Positions 17,161-25,370 of a stretch of DNA of 64,000 nt are shown piece by piece. Location of the stretch: the NCBI RefSeq assembly GCF_039540195.1, contig NZ_BAABEO010000008.1, forward strand, positions 434,001 to 498,000. Direction: 5' to 3'. Both the position numbers and the translations under genes were made by a program. The notes beneath the pieces were generated by a model, which had not been told where the DNA came from, made no database searches, and was given only the letters and a program-made list of their open reading frames with translations. Position 1 is the stretch's first letter; each line of letters starts with the position of its first letter. This stretch comes from Zafaria ginkgonis (GTDB lineage Bacteria > Actinomycetota > Actinomycetes > Actinomycetales > Micrococcaceae).

Positions 17161-17501
17161 CAGTTGGTCCTCAGGGCGGTCCGGACGGAGGAGAAGCTGC
17201 CGCCCACGGCGTTGGCCGCGAACTGGTACCTCAGCACCGTGTCGATGTTGGAGAGGGTCTCGGTGTCCAGGTTGACGTTGTTGCCGTTTTGCTGGGTGGG
17301 TTCCTGGGAGTATTCGGTGGTTGTCTCGATCCGGCCGTCGCCGCGCTCGATCGAGTCCCGCAGGGCGTCCTCGAACCGGATCCGCCGGGCGTGGTAGTCC
17401 TCGGTGTTGACGTTGGCGATGTTGTTGGCGATGGCGCGCTGGCGCTCCGACAACCCATCCAGGGCGCTGGTCAGCGCGCTGATGGAGAGCGATTCAAACA
17501 T
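17160..17501 (-). CDS. flgB: Flagellar basal-body rod protein FlgB
   Basis: 113 aa. LDGLSERQRAIANNIANVNTEDYHARRI is the FlgB/rod N-terminal motif; the C-terminus (LSNIDTVLRYQFAANAVGGS) is the matching helix. Proximal rod subunit, exported without a cleaved signal. It follows the fliT-like gene by 4 bases. Confidence 0.94.
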   Translation of the reverse strand: MFESLSISALTSALDGLSERQRAIANNIANVNTEDYHARRIRFEDALRDSIERGDGRIETTTEYSQEPTQQNGNNVNLDTETLSNIDTVLRYQFAANAVGGSFSSVRTALRTN

Positions 17502-17505
17502 CCGT

Positions 17506-17853
17506 TCAGCCTTCCAGGTCCAGGTAGATGCCGGGGGCCGGGGCCTTGGTGGCGAGCACCGTGCGGGCCGCGGCCAAGGCTTCGCCCACGCCGGTGCGGG
17601 TGCGGGCCAGCCGTTCGGTGGCGTCCCGGTGGCGGGAGTGCAGGGCCACCAGCCGATCGCCCAGCGCCGCGGGAACCGGCCCCAGCCCGGACGGGGGCGT
17701 CCAGCCGGCGGCCGGCAGCGCGGCGGCGAGGGCGGAGGGCACGTCGTGGTCCGCGGCGCCGTCGTGCTCCCGCAGCCAGGCCTCGGTGGCGGCCAACCGC
17801 TCCTCCAGCTCGGTCAGCGCCGAGTCCCACGCGGCGTCCGGCTCAGCCGACAC
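17506..17853 (-). CDS. Probable flagellar chaperone, FliT-like
   Basis: 115 aa starting at a GTG that overlaps the fliS end by 11 bases. The protein is helical and Ala/Leu/Arg-rich (ALTELEERLAATEAWLREH; LVALHSRHRDATERLARTRT) with no recognisable domain. Position directly after fliD-fliS is that of fliT, the FliD export chaperone, and the size fits. No sequence motif proves this; it could be another small export chaperone. Confidence 0.55.
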   Translation of the reverse strand: MSAEPDAAWDSALTELEERLAATEAWLREHDGAADHDVPSALAAALPAAGWTPPSGLGPVPAALGDRLVALHSRHRDATERLARTRTGVGEALAAARTVLATKAPAPGIYLDLEG

Positions 17854-18370
17854 CGAGGGTGCCTCCCGCCGCGCGCGGGCTGGAGTCCCACGCGCCGAAG
17901 GGGGATGCGGGAGCCGCTTGGCTGGCCGCAAACGGATTCGCTGCGGCCGGGGTTCCCGGAAGGCCTTGGCCCGCGGGGAGGGGCTGTGCTGCCGGAAGGG
18001 ATTGGGCGGCCTGGCGCCAGGCGGCACAGATCGGGCCCATCAGGGAGGCGGCCTCCCGGGTCAACTCCACGTTGCGGTAGATGTTGGCGTTGACCAGCGC
18101 GGTGTGCGCGTACTGGTACAGCGCCAGGAGGTCGTCGGCCCCGTCCCACACGGTGCGGTCCAGCGAGACGGAGAGTTCCGTGAGGATGTCCTGGGCGTGG
18201 AGCAGCTGGGCGGACGCGGCGGCCCAGTCCTGCTGGACCTGGGCCTGCTCGGCGCGGCCCAGGTCCAGCATGAGCCGGTCACAAAGCATGACCAGCAGCT
18301 GGGCCGGGGTGGCGGAGAGCACGGCGTCGCGGCCGTAGCGGGCCATGGCATCGGTGTGCAGCGCGCTCAT
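17843..18370 (-). CDS. fliS: Flagellin export chaperone FliS
   Basis: 175 aa. Residues 1-125 match FliS (ATPAQLLVMLCDRLMLDLGRAEQA; TVWDGADDLLALYQYAHTALVNANIYR). It binds the flagellin C-terminus to prevent early polymerisation. The last ~45 residues are a Pro/Ala-rich tail beyond the usual ~130 aa FliS. It starts 2 bases after fliD. Confidence 0.93.
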   Translation of the reverse strand: MSALHTDAMARYGRDAVLSATPAQLLVMLCDRLMLDLGRAEQAQVQQDWAAASAQLLHAQDILTELSVSLDRTVWDGADDLLALYQYAHTALVNANIYRNVELTREAASLMGPICAAWRQAAQSLPAAQPLPAGQGLPGTPAAANPFAASQAAPASPFGAWDSSPRAAGGTLGVG

Positions 18371-18372
18371 GG

Positions 18373-19722
18373 TCAGCTGCTCGTCGAGGCGGTGGGCAGG
18401 GCGGCGATCTGGGACGAGAGCCAGGTGGATTGGGCTTGCATGTTGCTCATGGTGACCTCCAAGGACGCGTAGATTCGTTCCAGCTGGGCCCGGCGCTGGG
18501 CCAGCCGGGTGTCCCAGGCTTCGACCTGGTCCCCCCAGGTGCCGATCAGTTTTTCCTGGCCGGTGATCTTGGCGGTGAGTGCGCCGTCGTACTTGTCGCT
18601 GGTGGCGGTGGCAACGGACTCCACGCGGGCGGAAATCTGGTTCACCACGGATTCGACGGCGGCCGGGTCCGCCTCGAAGGCGGCGGCGAACTTGTCGGCG
18701 TCGAATTCCAGCGTGCCGTAGCGGGTCACGGTGATGCCGTACTCGGAGGGCGAGCGGCCGTTGATCGGCTCCGCGGCGGCCTTGAAGAGCGCCTCGTTGG
18801 TCCTGCGCACGGCGCTGTCCCCGGTGAGCACGTTGGCGCTCAGCGAGTTGTTGCTGCCGCTGACCGCGGTCTTGGCACTGATCAGGTTGAACACCCCGTT
18901 GAGCGCGTCGACCAGGTCCTTGGCCTTCGAGGAGACGGCCTCGGTGTCCCGGGCCACGGCGACCTCGGCCACGGTGCCCGCGGCGGTTCCCGCCGCGACG
19001 GTGATGTCCACTCCCTGGAGGATCCCGGTGAAGGTGTTGGTGGTGCTGGTCAGGCGGGTTTCCGCCGCGGTGCCGGCATAGAGCAGCACCTGCGCGTCGC
19101 TGCCCTGGGTGACGATGGCGGCGCCCGGCTCGGCGAACACGTCCGCCCCGCCGCTGGTCACCGTGAAGGAATTCGCGGCTCCGGACTCGGTGGCGGTGAA
19201 CTGGAGCCGGTAGAGCGGCTCGCCGGTGCCTGCGTCGGTGCCCGCGGCGACCTTGGAGGCGGTGACCCCGGCGCCGGCGGCATTGACTGCCTTGACCACG
19301 TCGTCCATGGAGGTGGAGGCCGCGGTGATGGAGGTCGCCGTGCCGCTGCCGTCCGTGATGGTCAGCTCGGTGCCGGACCAGGCGGTCTTCGCCGCGGTGA
19401 CCGCGGAATGGCGGGTGGCCGTGGCCTCGACCCGGAGGGAGACCGAGCCTTCGGTCGCGGTGGCCCCGGCCGTCGCCTTGATGCCCGTGGCGGAGCTCGT
19501 CGCCGTGAAGAGGGAGAAGGCGCCTGCCGCCGTGGTTTTCTTCGCCAGTGTGGCAAGGTCGGCGATCCTGGAGTTCAGGGACCGCAGCACCGAGATCTGG
19601 GACTCCCCTGCGGTGATCTTGTTCTTGAGCAGGGTCTGCGGGATCGACTGCACATCCATCACCGCATCGATCATCTCGCTGCTCTTGAGCCCGCTGGCGA
19701 GTCCGTCAATGGCAAAGCTCAT
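18373..19722 (-). CDS. fliD: Flagellar filament cap protein FliD
   Basis: 449 aa. The N-terminus (IDGLASGLKSSEMIDAVMDV, QTLLKNKITAGESQISVLRSLNSRI) and C-terminus (ERIYASLEVTMSNMQAQSTWLSSQIAAL) are the FliD_N and FliD_C helices; the Thr/Ala-rich middle is the variable cap. It caps the filament tip. A GAGGAGGGGACATG ribosome site precedes it. It is the first gene after the fliC terminator and heads the fliD-to-fliJ run. Confidence 0.95.
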   Translation of the reverse strand: MSFAIDGLASGLKSSEMIDAVMDVQSIPQTLLKNKITAGESQISVLRSLNSRIADLATLAKKTTAAGAFSLFTATSSATGIKATAGATATEGSVSLRVEATATRHSAVTAAKTAWSGTELTITDGSGTATSITAASTSMDDVVKAVNAAGAGVTASKVAAGTDAGTGEPLYRLQFTATESGAANSFTVTSGGADVFAEPGAAIVTQGSDAQVLLYAGTAAETRLTSTTNTFTGILQGVDITVAAGTAAGTVAEVAVARDTEAVSSKAKDLVDALNGVFNLISAKTAVSGSNNSLSANVLTGDSAVRRTNEALFKAAAEPINGRSPSEYGITVTRYGTLEFDADKFAAAFEADPAAVESVVNQISARVESVATATSDKYDGALTAKITGQEKLIGTWGDQVEAWDTRLAQRRAQLERIYASLEVTMSNMQAQSTWLSSQIAALPTASTSS

Positions 19723-19797
19723 GTCCCCTCCTCGGGTTCACTGGTCGGTACGGCGGCGTTCGGTTTCCGGCACCTGGGCGCCGGGAGTTCCCAAAAT

Positions 19798-19848
19798 GCA
19801 GACGGCAGTCCGGGAACGCCGCAAGGACGTCCCCGAACTGCCGCCTGC
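19798..19848 (-). terminator. Terminator of fliC
   Basis: Minus strand GCAGGCGGCAGT pairs with ACTGCCGTCTGC (one mismatch) with an inner stem GGGGACG/CGTTCCC, followed by ATTTTG. Lies 119 bases after the fliC stop. Confidence 0.65.
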
Positions 19849-19966
19849 CGCGTCGGTCTGGGGAACCTCCGCGGTACACCCGCCGTGCCGTTTCCGGTGT
19901 TGCGGGTTGTGGTCCGGCGCCCGCCCCTTGGGGGTTGGCAGGTGCCGGGCCTAGCCTGTCTCAGGG

Positions 19967-20815
19967 TTAGCGCAGGAGCTGCAGGACACCCTGGGTGGAC
20001 TGGTTGGCCTGGGCCAGCATGGCGGTGCCGGCCTGGGACATGACGTTGGCGGCGGTGTACTTCACCATTTCGGCGGCCATGTCGGTGTCGCGGATGGACG
20101 AGCCGGCGGCGGCCAGGTTTTCCTTGGAGACGTTGACGTGCTTGATGGTGCTCTCAAGGCGGTTCTGGGTGGCACCGATGGTGGCGCGGACCGTGGAGAC
20201 GTTGCCGATCTGGGTGTCGGTGGAGCCGACGGAGGCCAGCGCGTTGGCGGCGGTGTCGACCGTCAGCGCCTTGACGGCGGTGCCGATGGCGTTCAGGTCG
20301 GCGCCGGAGAGGTCGATGCTGATCTGCTCGGTGGCGGCGGAGCCGGCACCGACCTGGAAGTTCAGCTTGCCGTCACCGGCGGGGCCGGAGGTGGCGCCGT
20401 CGTTCAGCTTGATCCCGTTGAAGTTGATCGAGTCCGACATGCGGATGAGCTCGTCGCCCAGCGCATCGATTTCGGTCTTGATCGCGGTGCGGGAAGCGGC
20501 GTTGTTCGAGTCGTTGCCACCCTGGACGGCCAGGTCGCGTACACGCTGCAGGATGGAGTGCGCCTCGGCCAGGCCACCTTCTGCGGTCTGCAGCATGTTG
20601 ATGCCGTCCTGGGCGTTGCGGGACGCCTGGGTCAGGCCGTTGACCTGCGAGCGCAGGCCCTCGGAGATCGCCATGCCGGCGGCGTCGTCGGCCGCGCGGT
20701 TGATGCGCAGGCCGCTGGAGAGCTTCTCCATGGACTTGCTGAGGGTGTTCTGGGTGGCGCTCAGGTTGCGGTAGGCGCTGTTGGCGGCCAGGTTGGTGTT
20801 GACGGTCATGCCCAT
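19967..20815 (-). CDS. fliC: Flagellin FliC
   Basis: 282 aa, a short flagellin. The D0/D1 N-terminus (NTNLAANSAYRNLSATQNTL, KLSSGLRINRAADDAAGMAI) and C-terminus (VMSQAGTAMLAQANQSTQGVLQLLR) are conserved; the variable centre is only ~100 residues. Filament subunit exported by the flagellar T3SS. Start ATG has GGAGGAG 9 bases upstream. It has its own sigma-28-type promoter and terminator, consistent with single-gene high expression. Confidence 0.97.
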   Translation of the reverse strand: MGMTVNTNLAANSAYRNLSATQNTLSKSMEKLSSGLRINRAADDAAGMAISEGLRSQVNGLTQASRNAQDGINMLQTAEGGLAEAHSILQRVRDLAVQGGNDSNNAASRTAIKTEIDALGDELIRMSDSINFNGIKLNDGATSGPAGDGKLNFQVGAGSAATEQISIDLSGADLNAIGTAVKALTVDTAANALASVGSTDTQIGNVSTVRATIGATQNRLESTIKHVNVSKENLAAAGSSIRDTDMAAEMVKYTAANVMSQAGTAMLAQANQSTQGVLQLLR

Positions 20816-20876
20816 GGTTGTTCTCCTCCGTGAGATCAGGCAGTTTATGGTCCCCGTCCGTGGGTTCCATGTGGGG

Positions 20877-20903
20877 TTATCGGCTCCCCGGCAAGGCGCG
20901 TTA
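20877..20903 (-). promoter_or_regulatory. Sigma-28 (FliA) type promoter of fliC
   Basis: Minus strand reads TAAC, 15 bases, GCCGATAA: a perfect -10 element and one difference in the -35 element. 62 bases before the fliC start. Confidence 0.85.
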
Positions 20904-21024
20904 GCCCTTGCCGGAAATTTTTTGGCCGGAGATTTCTTTGGGCGGAAATTCCCGGCGAAGCTTCCCGCGTTGGCGAACCGGGCGCTGCCGCGTTTGCCGG
21001 CTAGGTCCTCTCAGGGGAATACGG

Positions 21025-21855
21025 CTAGGCGTAGGTGCGCGCGGCGGCGAGGCCGTCGCGCAGGCCCCCCTCGAGCACGGCGGCAACCGGCTGGGTGGCG
21101 GCCTGCTCGAAGTCCGCCATGTAGCGCTGGTACCGGTCGGCGGCGATGCGGGAATGGCGGGCCCCGGGGACCGCCTGGATGTCGGTGACGCGGGGCTCGA
21201 CGGCGTCACGCAGCAGCCTCAGCGCCTCCGAACGCTGCTGGGACACGGCCGAGTGCGTGCAGCCCAGCTCGGCGGCGAGGTCCTTGACCGTCTTGTCACC
21301 GAAGTAGAGGTCCTGGACGATGCGGCGCATGCGCTCCGGCAGCGCCTCCACCGCGTGACGCAGCGTCGCGGCCCGTTCACGGGCGAAGACCACGTCCTCG
21401 GGGCCTTCGCTTTCGTCCATCAGCATCTGCACGGTCAGCTCGTCCAACGGCGTCACGCGGCGCGAAGCATCCTGGAGGGTGGCATCGACCTCGTTGCGGG
21501 AGACGCCCAAGGCGGCGGCCAGTTCGTCCGTGGAGGGTTCGCGGGACAGCGCCTGGGCCAGCGAGTCGCGGACCTGCCGGGTTTCGCGAATCCTGCGCCG
21601 GGTGCCGCGCGTGGCCCAATCCGCCGAGCGCATGTCGTCCGCGAAGGCCCCGTTGATGCGGATGCGCACGAAGGCCCCGAAAGGCACTCCGCGCTCCGGA
21701 TCGTAGGACCCTGCCGCGGCCACAAGCGCCAAGGCGCCCACGGCCGCCATCTCCTCGCGGTCGACATTGGTCAGCCGAAGGCAAAGATCGGATACCAGGT
21801 ATCCGACCAGCGGTAGATGGTCCAGCACAAGCTGGTCCCGGGTTGCACGATCCAC
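21025..21855 (-). CDS. fliA: Flagellar sigma factor (sigma-28/FliA/WhiG type)
   Basis: 276 aa from a GTG with GGGGGG upstream. Region 2 is visible (LPLVGYLVSDLCLRL, YDPERGVPFGAFVRIRINGAFADDMRSADW in two blocks), region 3 (PSTDELAAALGVSRNEVDATL) and region 4 helix-turn-helix (KTVKDLAAELGCTHSAVSQQRSEALRLL). No region 1.1. It would direct RNA polymerase to the TAAA-N15-GCCGATAA-like promoters found before fliC, flbD, nlpC and flgN. The final ~45 residues extend past region 4, longer than most FliA. Divergent from flgN. Confidence 0.9.
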   Translation of the reverse strand: MDRATRDQLVLDHLPLVGYLVSDLCLRLTNVDREEMAAVGALALVAAAGSYDPERGVPFGAFVRIRINGAFADDMRSADWATRGTRRRIRETRQVRDSLAQALSREPSTDELAAALGVSRNEVDATLQDASRRVTPLDELTVQMLMDESEGPEDVVFARERAATLRHAVEALPERMRRIVQDLYFGDKTVKDLAAELGCTHSAVSQQRSEALRLLRDAVEPRVTDIQAVPGARHSRIAADRYQRYMADFEQAATQPVAAVLEGGLRDGLAAARTYA

Positions 21856-21993
21856 TTCTTAACGTCCCCCCTATGAGACACAAAGCACTAATCCCGCTGG
21901 AACGCGCTTACACAACCCTGTAAAGGAACGAGTGGATCATCAACAGAATTTGCAAACATGTTCAACTGTTGAGAATCGTAGCATCACGGCCGC

Positions 21994-22020
21994 TAACGCA
22001 CAGCCACAAATTGCCGATGT
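21994..22020 (+). promoter_or_regulatory. Sigma-28 (FliA) type promoter of flgN-flgK-flgL-fliW
   Basis: Plus strand reads TAAC, 15 bases, GCCGATGT, 69 bases before the flgN start. Same spacing as the three minus-strand sites. Confidence 0.7.
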
Positions 22021-22089
22021 TGCATTACTGGCGCTGGCAAACTGCAATTTCCTGGCGGTGACATACGTATAGAGCAAGGGAGCAATGGC

Positions 22090-22572
22090 ATGGGGGCCCA
22101 TGAACTGTCTGCGGCATTGTGGAGACAGCGCGAGCTGCTGGAGATCCTCCGCTACAAGCTCGAGGTCGAGCAGATGCTGCTGACGGCCGGGAAAAACCGC
22201 TGGATCAACTTCGCCACCCGCGAGGTCGAGCGGGTTTCGGAGCGCCTCCAGGGCGAGGTCATGACCTGCGACGTCCTGATGACCGCGCTGGGCGACGAAT
22301 GGGCCCTGACCGAGCGCCCAACCTTGCGCCAACTGGCCGCGGCCGCCCCCGTGGGACCCTGGACCGAAATCCTCTCCGGCCACCTCGAGGCCATCACCGC
22401 GCAGACGGAATCCATCCGCAAGCTTCGCGACACCAATGAGCAGTTCCTGCGCAGCCTCATCCGTTCGGCGCAGGAATCCGCTGCCGCCAGCGATCCAACC
22501 GCCCTCGGCTACGACTCCACCGGCACCCAGCCCTCCGCCGGCAACGTCCCGACCCTCGACCGCACCCTCTAG
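22090..22572 (+). CDS. flgN: Flagellar export chaperone FlgN
   Basis: 160 aa, helical (LWRQRELLEILRYKLEVEQM; IRKLRDTNEQFLRSLIRSAQ), matching the FlgN family. It chaperones the hook-associated proteins FlgK and FlgL, whose genes follow directly. GGGAG lies 7 bases before the ATG. First gene of the plus-strand flagellar operon. Confidence 0.88.
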   Translation: MGAHELSAALWRQRELLEILRYKLEVEQMLLTAGKNRWINFATREVERVSERLQGEVMTCDVLMTALGDEWALTERPTLRQLAAAAPVGPWTEILSGHLEAITAQTESIRKLRDTNEQFLRSLIRSAQESAAASDPTALGYDSTGTQPSAGNVPTLDRTL

Positions 22573-22586
22573 GACTCGAATCGCCC

Positions 22587-23966
22587 ATGAGCACCTTCGG
22601 CACCCTCGGAACCGGCCTGTCCGGACTGGGCGCAGCCCGCGCCGGCATCGACATCTCCGCGAACAACCTCGCCAACGTCGACACCACCGGCTACACGCGC
22701 CAGCGCATCACCACGACCGCCGCCGCGCCGCTGGCCGGCACCACCGCGGCAGCGCTGGCCTCGGGAGGCGTCATCGTCACCGGCGTCAACCGCCTGGCCG
22801 ACGCCCAAGCGGATTCGCTGGTCCGCTCCAGCAGTGCCGATGCCGCCTTCACGGGCGTGCGGGCCGAGGCCTACGCGGACATCGAAGCGATCCTCGGCGA
22901 GCCGGGCGAGCTGGGCCTGCAGGCCGGGCTCGCGGACTTCTGGGCCGCCTGGCAGGACCTGTCCAACGATCCCAGCGACGGCGGCCGCGCCTCGCTGCTG
23001 CTCAGCGCCGCCGGATCGCTGGCCTCCACGATCCGCTCCGGCCACGCCTCGGTGTCCGCCGCCCGCGACGCGGCCACCGCACGGACCTCCAGCGCCGTGG
23101 AGCAGGCCAATTCGGTGGCCTCCCGGATCGCGAGCCTGAACGCCTCCATCCAGGCCGCCACCGCCTCGGGAGGCAACGCGGCCGGGCTTCTGGACCAGCG
23201 CGACGTTGCGCTGGAGCAGCTCTCCGCCCTCACGGGCGCCACGGTCCGCCTGGCCGCGGACGGCACCGCCACCGCCAGCATCGGCGGGGTCCCCATCGTC
23301 GAAGGCGGCACGACGCGCCAACTGGCGGTCTCCACGCTGGCGGACGGCACGCCCCAGGTCGAATGGGCCCACCGGCCCGGCACCGCCGTCGAACTCGGTT
23401 CCGGCGAGCTCGCCGGGCTGCGGTCCGTGCTTGATCCGGCCTCCGGCGCCTTCGCGCAGACCCTCGCCTCCTACGACGCCGTCGCGTCCGCCCTGGCCAC
23501 GCAGACCAACGCCATCCATGCCTCCGGCAGCACAACGGCGGGAACGACCGGCCTGGACTTCTTCGCCACCGGTCCCGGCTCGGCCGCCGCCACGCTGAGC
23601 GTGGTTCCCACCGGCGCCGACGGGATCGCAACCGGCGCCGTCGGCGCGGGCGCGTACGACGCGTCCATTGCCGACGCCATCTCCCTGATCGGCGGCTCCA
23701 CCGGCGGCCCCGACACGCTGTGGCGTTCGGCCGTGGTGGCCGTCGGCTCCCAGTCGGCCACCGCCGCCTCCGCCGCGGACACCTCCGCCGCGATCCAGGA
23801 CCGGGCCAAGGCCTCGCAGCTGGGCGGCTCCGCCGTCAGCGTGGATGAGGAAAACGTGGCTTTGATGGCCTACCAGCGCTCCTACCAGGCCGCCGCCCGC
23901 GTCATCACGGCCGTCGACGAGGCCCTCGACGTGCTCATCAACCGCACCGGAACCGTCGGAAGGTAG
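22587..23966 (+). CDS. flgK: Flagellar hook-associated protein FlgK (HAP1)
   Basis: 459 aa. N-terminal LGTGLSGLGAARAGIDISAN-NLANVDTTGYTRQRI and C-terminal VSVDEENVALMAYQRSYQAAARVITAVDEALDVLIN are the rod/hook family ends, with GLQAGLADFWAAWQDLSNDP typical of FlgK. It joins hook to filament. Starts 14 bases after flgN. Confidence 0.96.
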   Translation: MSTFGTLGTGLSGLGAARAGIDISANNLANVDTTGYTRQRITTTAAAPLAGTTAAALASGGVIVTGVNRLADAQADSLVRSSSADAAFTGVRAEAYADIEAILGEPGELGLQAGLADFWAAWQDLSNDPSDGGRASLLLSAAGSLASTIRSGHASVSAARDAATARTSSAVEQANSVASRIASLNASIQAATASGGNAAGLLDQRDVALEQLSALTGATVRLAADGTATASIGGVPIVEGGTTRQLAVSTLADGTPQVEWAHRPGTAVELGSGELAGLRSVLDPASGAFAQTLASYDAVASALATQTNAIHASGSTTAGTTGLDFFATGPGSAAATLSVVPTGADGIATGAVGAGAYDASIADAISLIGGSTGGPDTLWRSAVVAVGSQSATAASAADTSAAIQDRAKASQLGGSAVSVDEENVALMAYQRSYQAAARVITAVDEALDVLINRTGTVGR

Positions 23967-23968
23967 CC

Positions 23969-24853
23969 ATGTTCCAACGTGTCACCCAGCAGGGAAGCAT
24001 TGCCGGCGCGCAGCAGCGCCTGCAGACGAGCCAGGCCCGCTACACCGCCGCCCTGGAGCAGGCCACCTCGCAGAAGCGGATCGCCAAGCCCTCCGACGAC
24101 CCGGTGGCGGCCGGCACCGGCATGGCCGCCCGCTCGGGCCAACGGGCGGCGGAGCAGTACGGGCGCAACGTCAAGGATGCGCAGAACTGGCTCGGCACCA
24201 TCGACTCCTCGCTCTCCACCGCGACGGACCTGCTGCTGCGGGTCCGCGACCTGACCCTGCAGGCGGCCAGCACCGGCACGCAAAGCCAGGAGTCGCGGGA
24301 GGCGATCGCCCAGGAGATCGACGGGCTCAGGCAGGACCTGCTCGGCGTCGCCAACACCACCCTGCTGGGACGCAACGTGTTCGCCGGAACCTCCTCCGCC
24401 GCGCAGGCCTTCACCGGGGAACCTCCCGTGGCCGATCCCCGCACCGGCGAGGTGCTGCGCCGGGTCGGCGAAGGGCAGAGCGTGCGCGTGGACGCCGACG
24501 GCGCGGCCCTGTTCGGCTCCGGGACCGGCTCGGTGTTCGCCCTGCTGGACAACCTGACCGCGGAGATCCGCAACGGCGACCCGGTGAGCGCCCGCTTGGC
24601 GGACATCGACGCCAAGCGGCAGACCCTCGTGCTGGGGCGGACCGAGGCCGGCGCGCGCTACGCCTCCGTCGAGCGCGCCGCCAGCGCCCTGGGCGAATCC
24701 GCCGCGATGCTGGAGGCCACGCGCTCGGCCGCCGAGGACATCGAACTCGCCGAGGCGGCACTGAACCTCTCCTCCCGCGAACTCTCCTACCAGGCGGCCC
24801 TGTCCGCCACCTCGAAAGTGCTCAACACCAGCCTGATGGACTACCTCTCATGA
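23969..24853 (+). CDS. flgL: Flagellar hook-associated protein FlgL (HAP3)
   Basis: 294 aa. The flagellin-like N-terminus (RVTQQGSIAGAQQRLQTSQARYTA, SQKRIAKPSDDPVAA) and C-terminal helix (ESAAMLEATRSAAEDIELAEAALNL in two blocks, YQAALSATSKVLNTSLMDYLS) identify FlgL. Forms the hook-filament junction. Two bases after flgK; overlaps fliW by 4 bases. Confidence 0.95.
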   Translation: MFQRVTQQGSIAGAQQRLQTSQARYTAALEQATSQKRIAKPSDDPVAAGTGMAARSGQRAAEQYGRNVKDAQNWLGTIDSSLSTATDLLLRVRDLTLQAASTGTQSQESREAIAQEIDGLRQDLLGVANTTLLGRNVFAGTSSAAQAFTGEPPVADPRTGEVLRRVGEGQSVRVDADGAALFGSGTGSVFALLDNLTAEIRNGDPVSARLADIDAKRQTLVLGRTEAGARYASVERAASALGESAAMLEATRSAAEDIELAEAALNLSSRELSYQAALSATSKVLNTSLMDYLS

Positions 24854-25230
24854 CCCTGCGCGTCGATTTCACCGAACCCCTGGCCGGCCTGGGCCGGCAC
24901 ACCGCCTACGACCTCGACGAGGTGGAGGGGGCCCCGGGCCTGCACGCCCTGCGCGCGGCGGCGGATCCCGAGCTTCGCCTCTTCGCCCTCTCCGCCGACC
25001 TGGTGCCCGGCTACGCGCCGAAGCTCTCCGGCCCCCAGCTCTCGACCGTCTCCGCCGAAGACGCCGGGGACCTGCAACTGCTGGTGGTCGTGAATCCGAC
25101 CGGGGACGGGCCCACGGTGAACCTCATGGCGCCCCTGGTGCTCAACCCCCGCACGGGGCAGGGCACCCAGCCGGTGCTGGCCACCGGCGACTGGCCGTTG
25201 CGCCACCGTCTCGACGGCCTTTCGGGCTAG
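24850..25230 (+). CDS. fliW: Flagellar assembly factor FliW
   Basis: 126 aa. Pattern DLDEVEGAPGLHALRA, PELRLFALSADLVPGYAP, LQLLVVVNPTGDGPTVNLMAPLVLNPRTGQG matches FliW. FliW binds flagellin and, where present, antagonises the translational repressor CsrA. In many Gram-positive genomes csrA follows; here a strong terminator starts 25 bases after the stop and no csrA is seen in the window. Confidence 0.92.
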   Translation: MTLRVDFTEPLAGLGRHTAYDLDEVEGAPGLHALRAAADPELRLFALSADLVPGYAPKLSGPQLSTVSAEDAGDLQLLVVVNPTGDGPTVNLMAPLVLNPRTGQGTQPVLATGDWPLRHRLDGLSG

Positions 25231-25254
25231 CGGACCGGCGCCACACACAGGCAC

Positions 25255-25310
25255 CACACAATAAAGAGGCGATTTGTCCCTTGGGGGACAAATCGCCTCT
25301 TTATTGTGTG
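25255..25310. terminator. Bidirectional terminator between fliW and glmM
   Basis: Perfect inverted repeat with 26-base arms (CACACAATAAAGAGGCGATT then TGTCCC) and a 4-base loop. A/T-rich arm ends give a T-rich tail in both directions, suiting the convergent genes. Confidence 0.92.
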
Positions 25311-25370
25311 CGCGGCCGACCAGCCGCCCTCCCGCCCCGCGCGAAGCGAGGGGCGGGGCGGGGATAGGCG

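Noticed and set aside
18430..20043. Plus-strand 537-codon frame opposite fliD/fliC
   Set aside because: Antisense to fliD and running over the fliC terminator; His/Gly/Arg-rich shadow with no domain.
21962..21972. TCAAC-T-GTTGA palindrome in the sigma factor/flgN gap as an operator
   Set aside because: Only 11 bases and a single copy; too short to claim without a regulator or second site.
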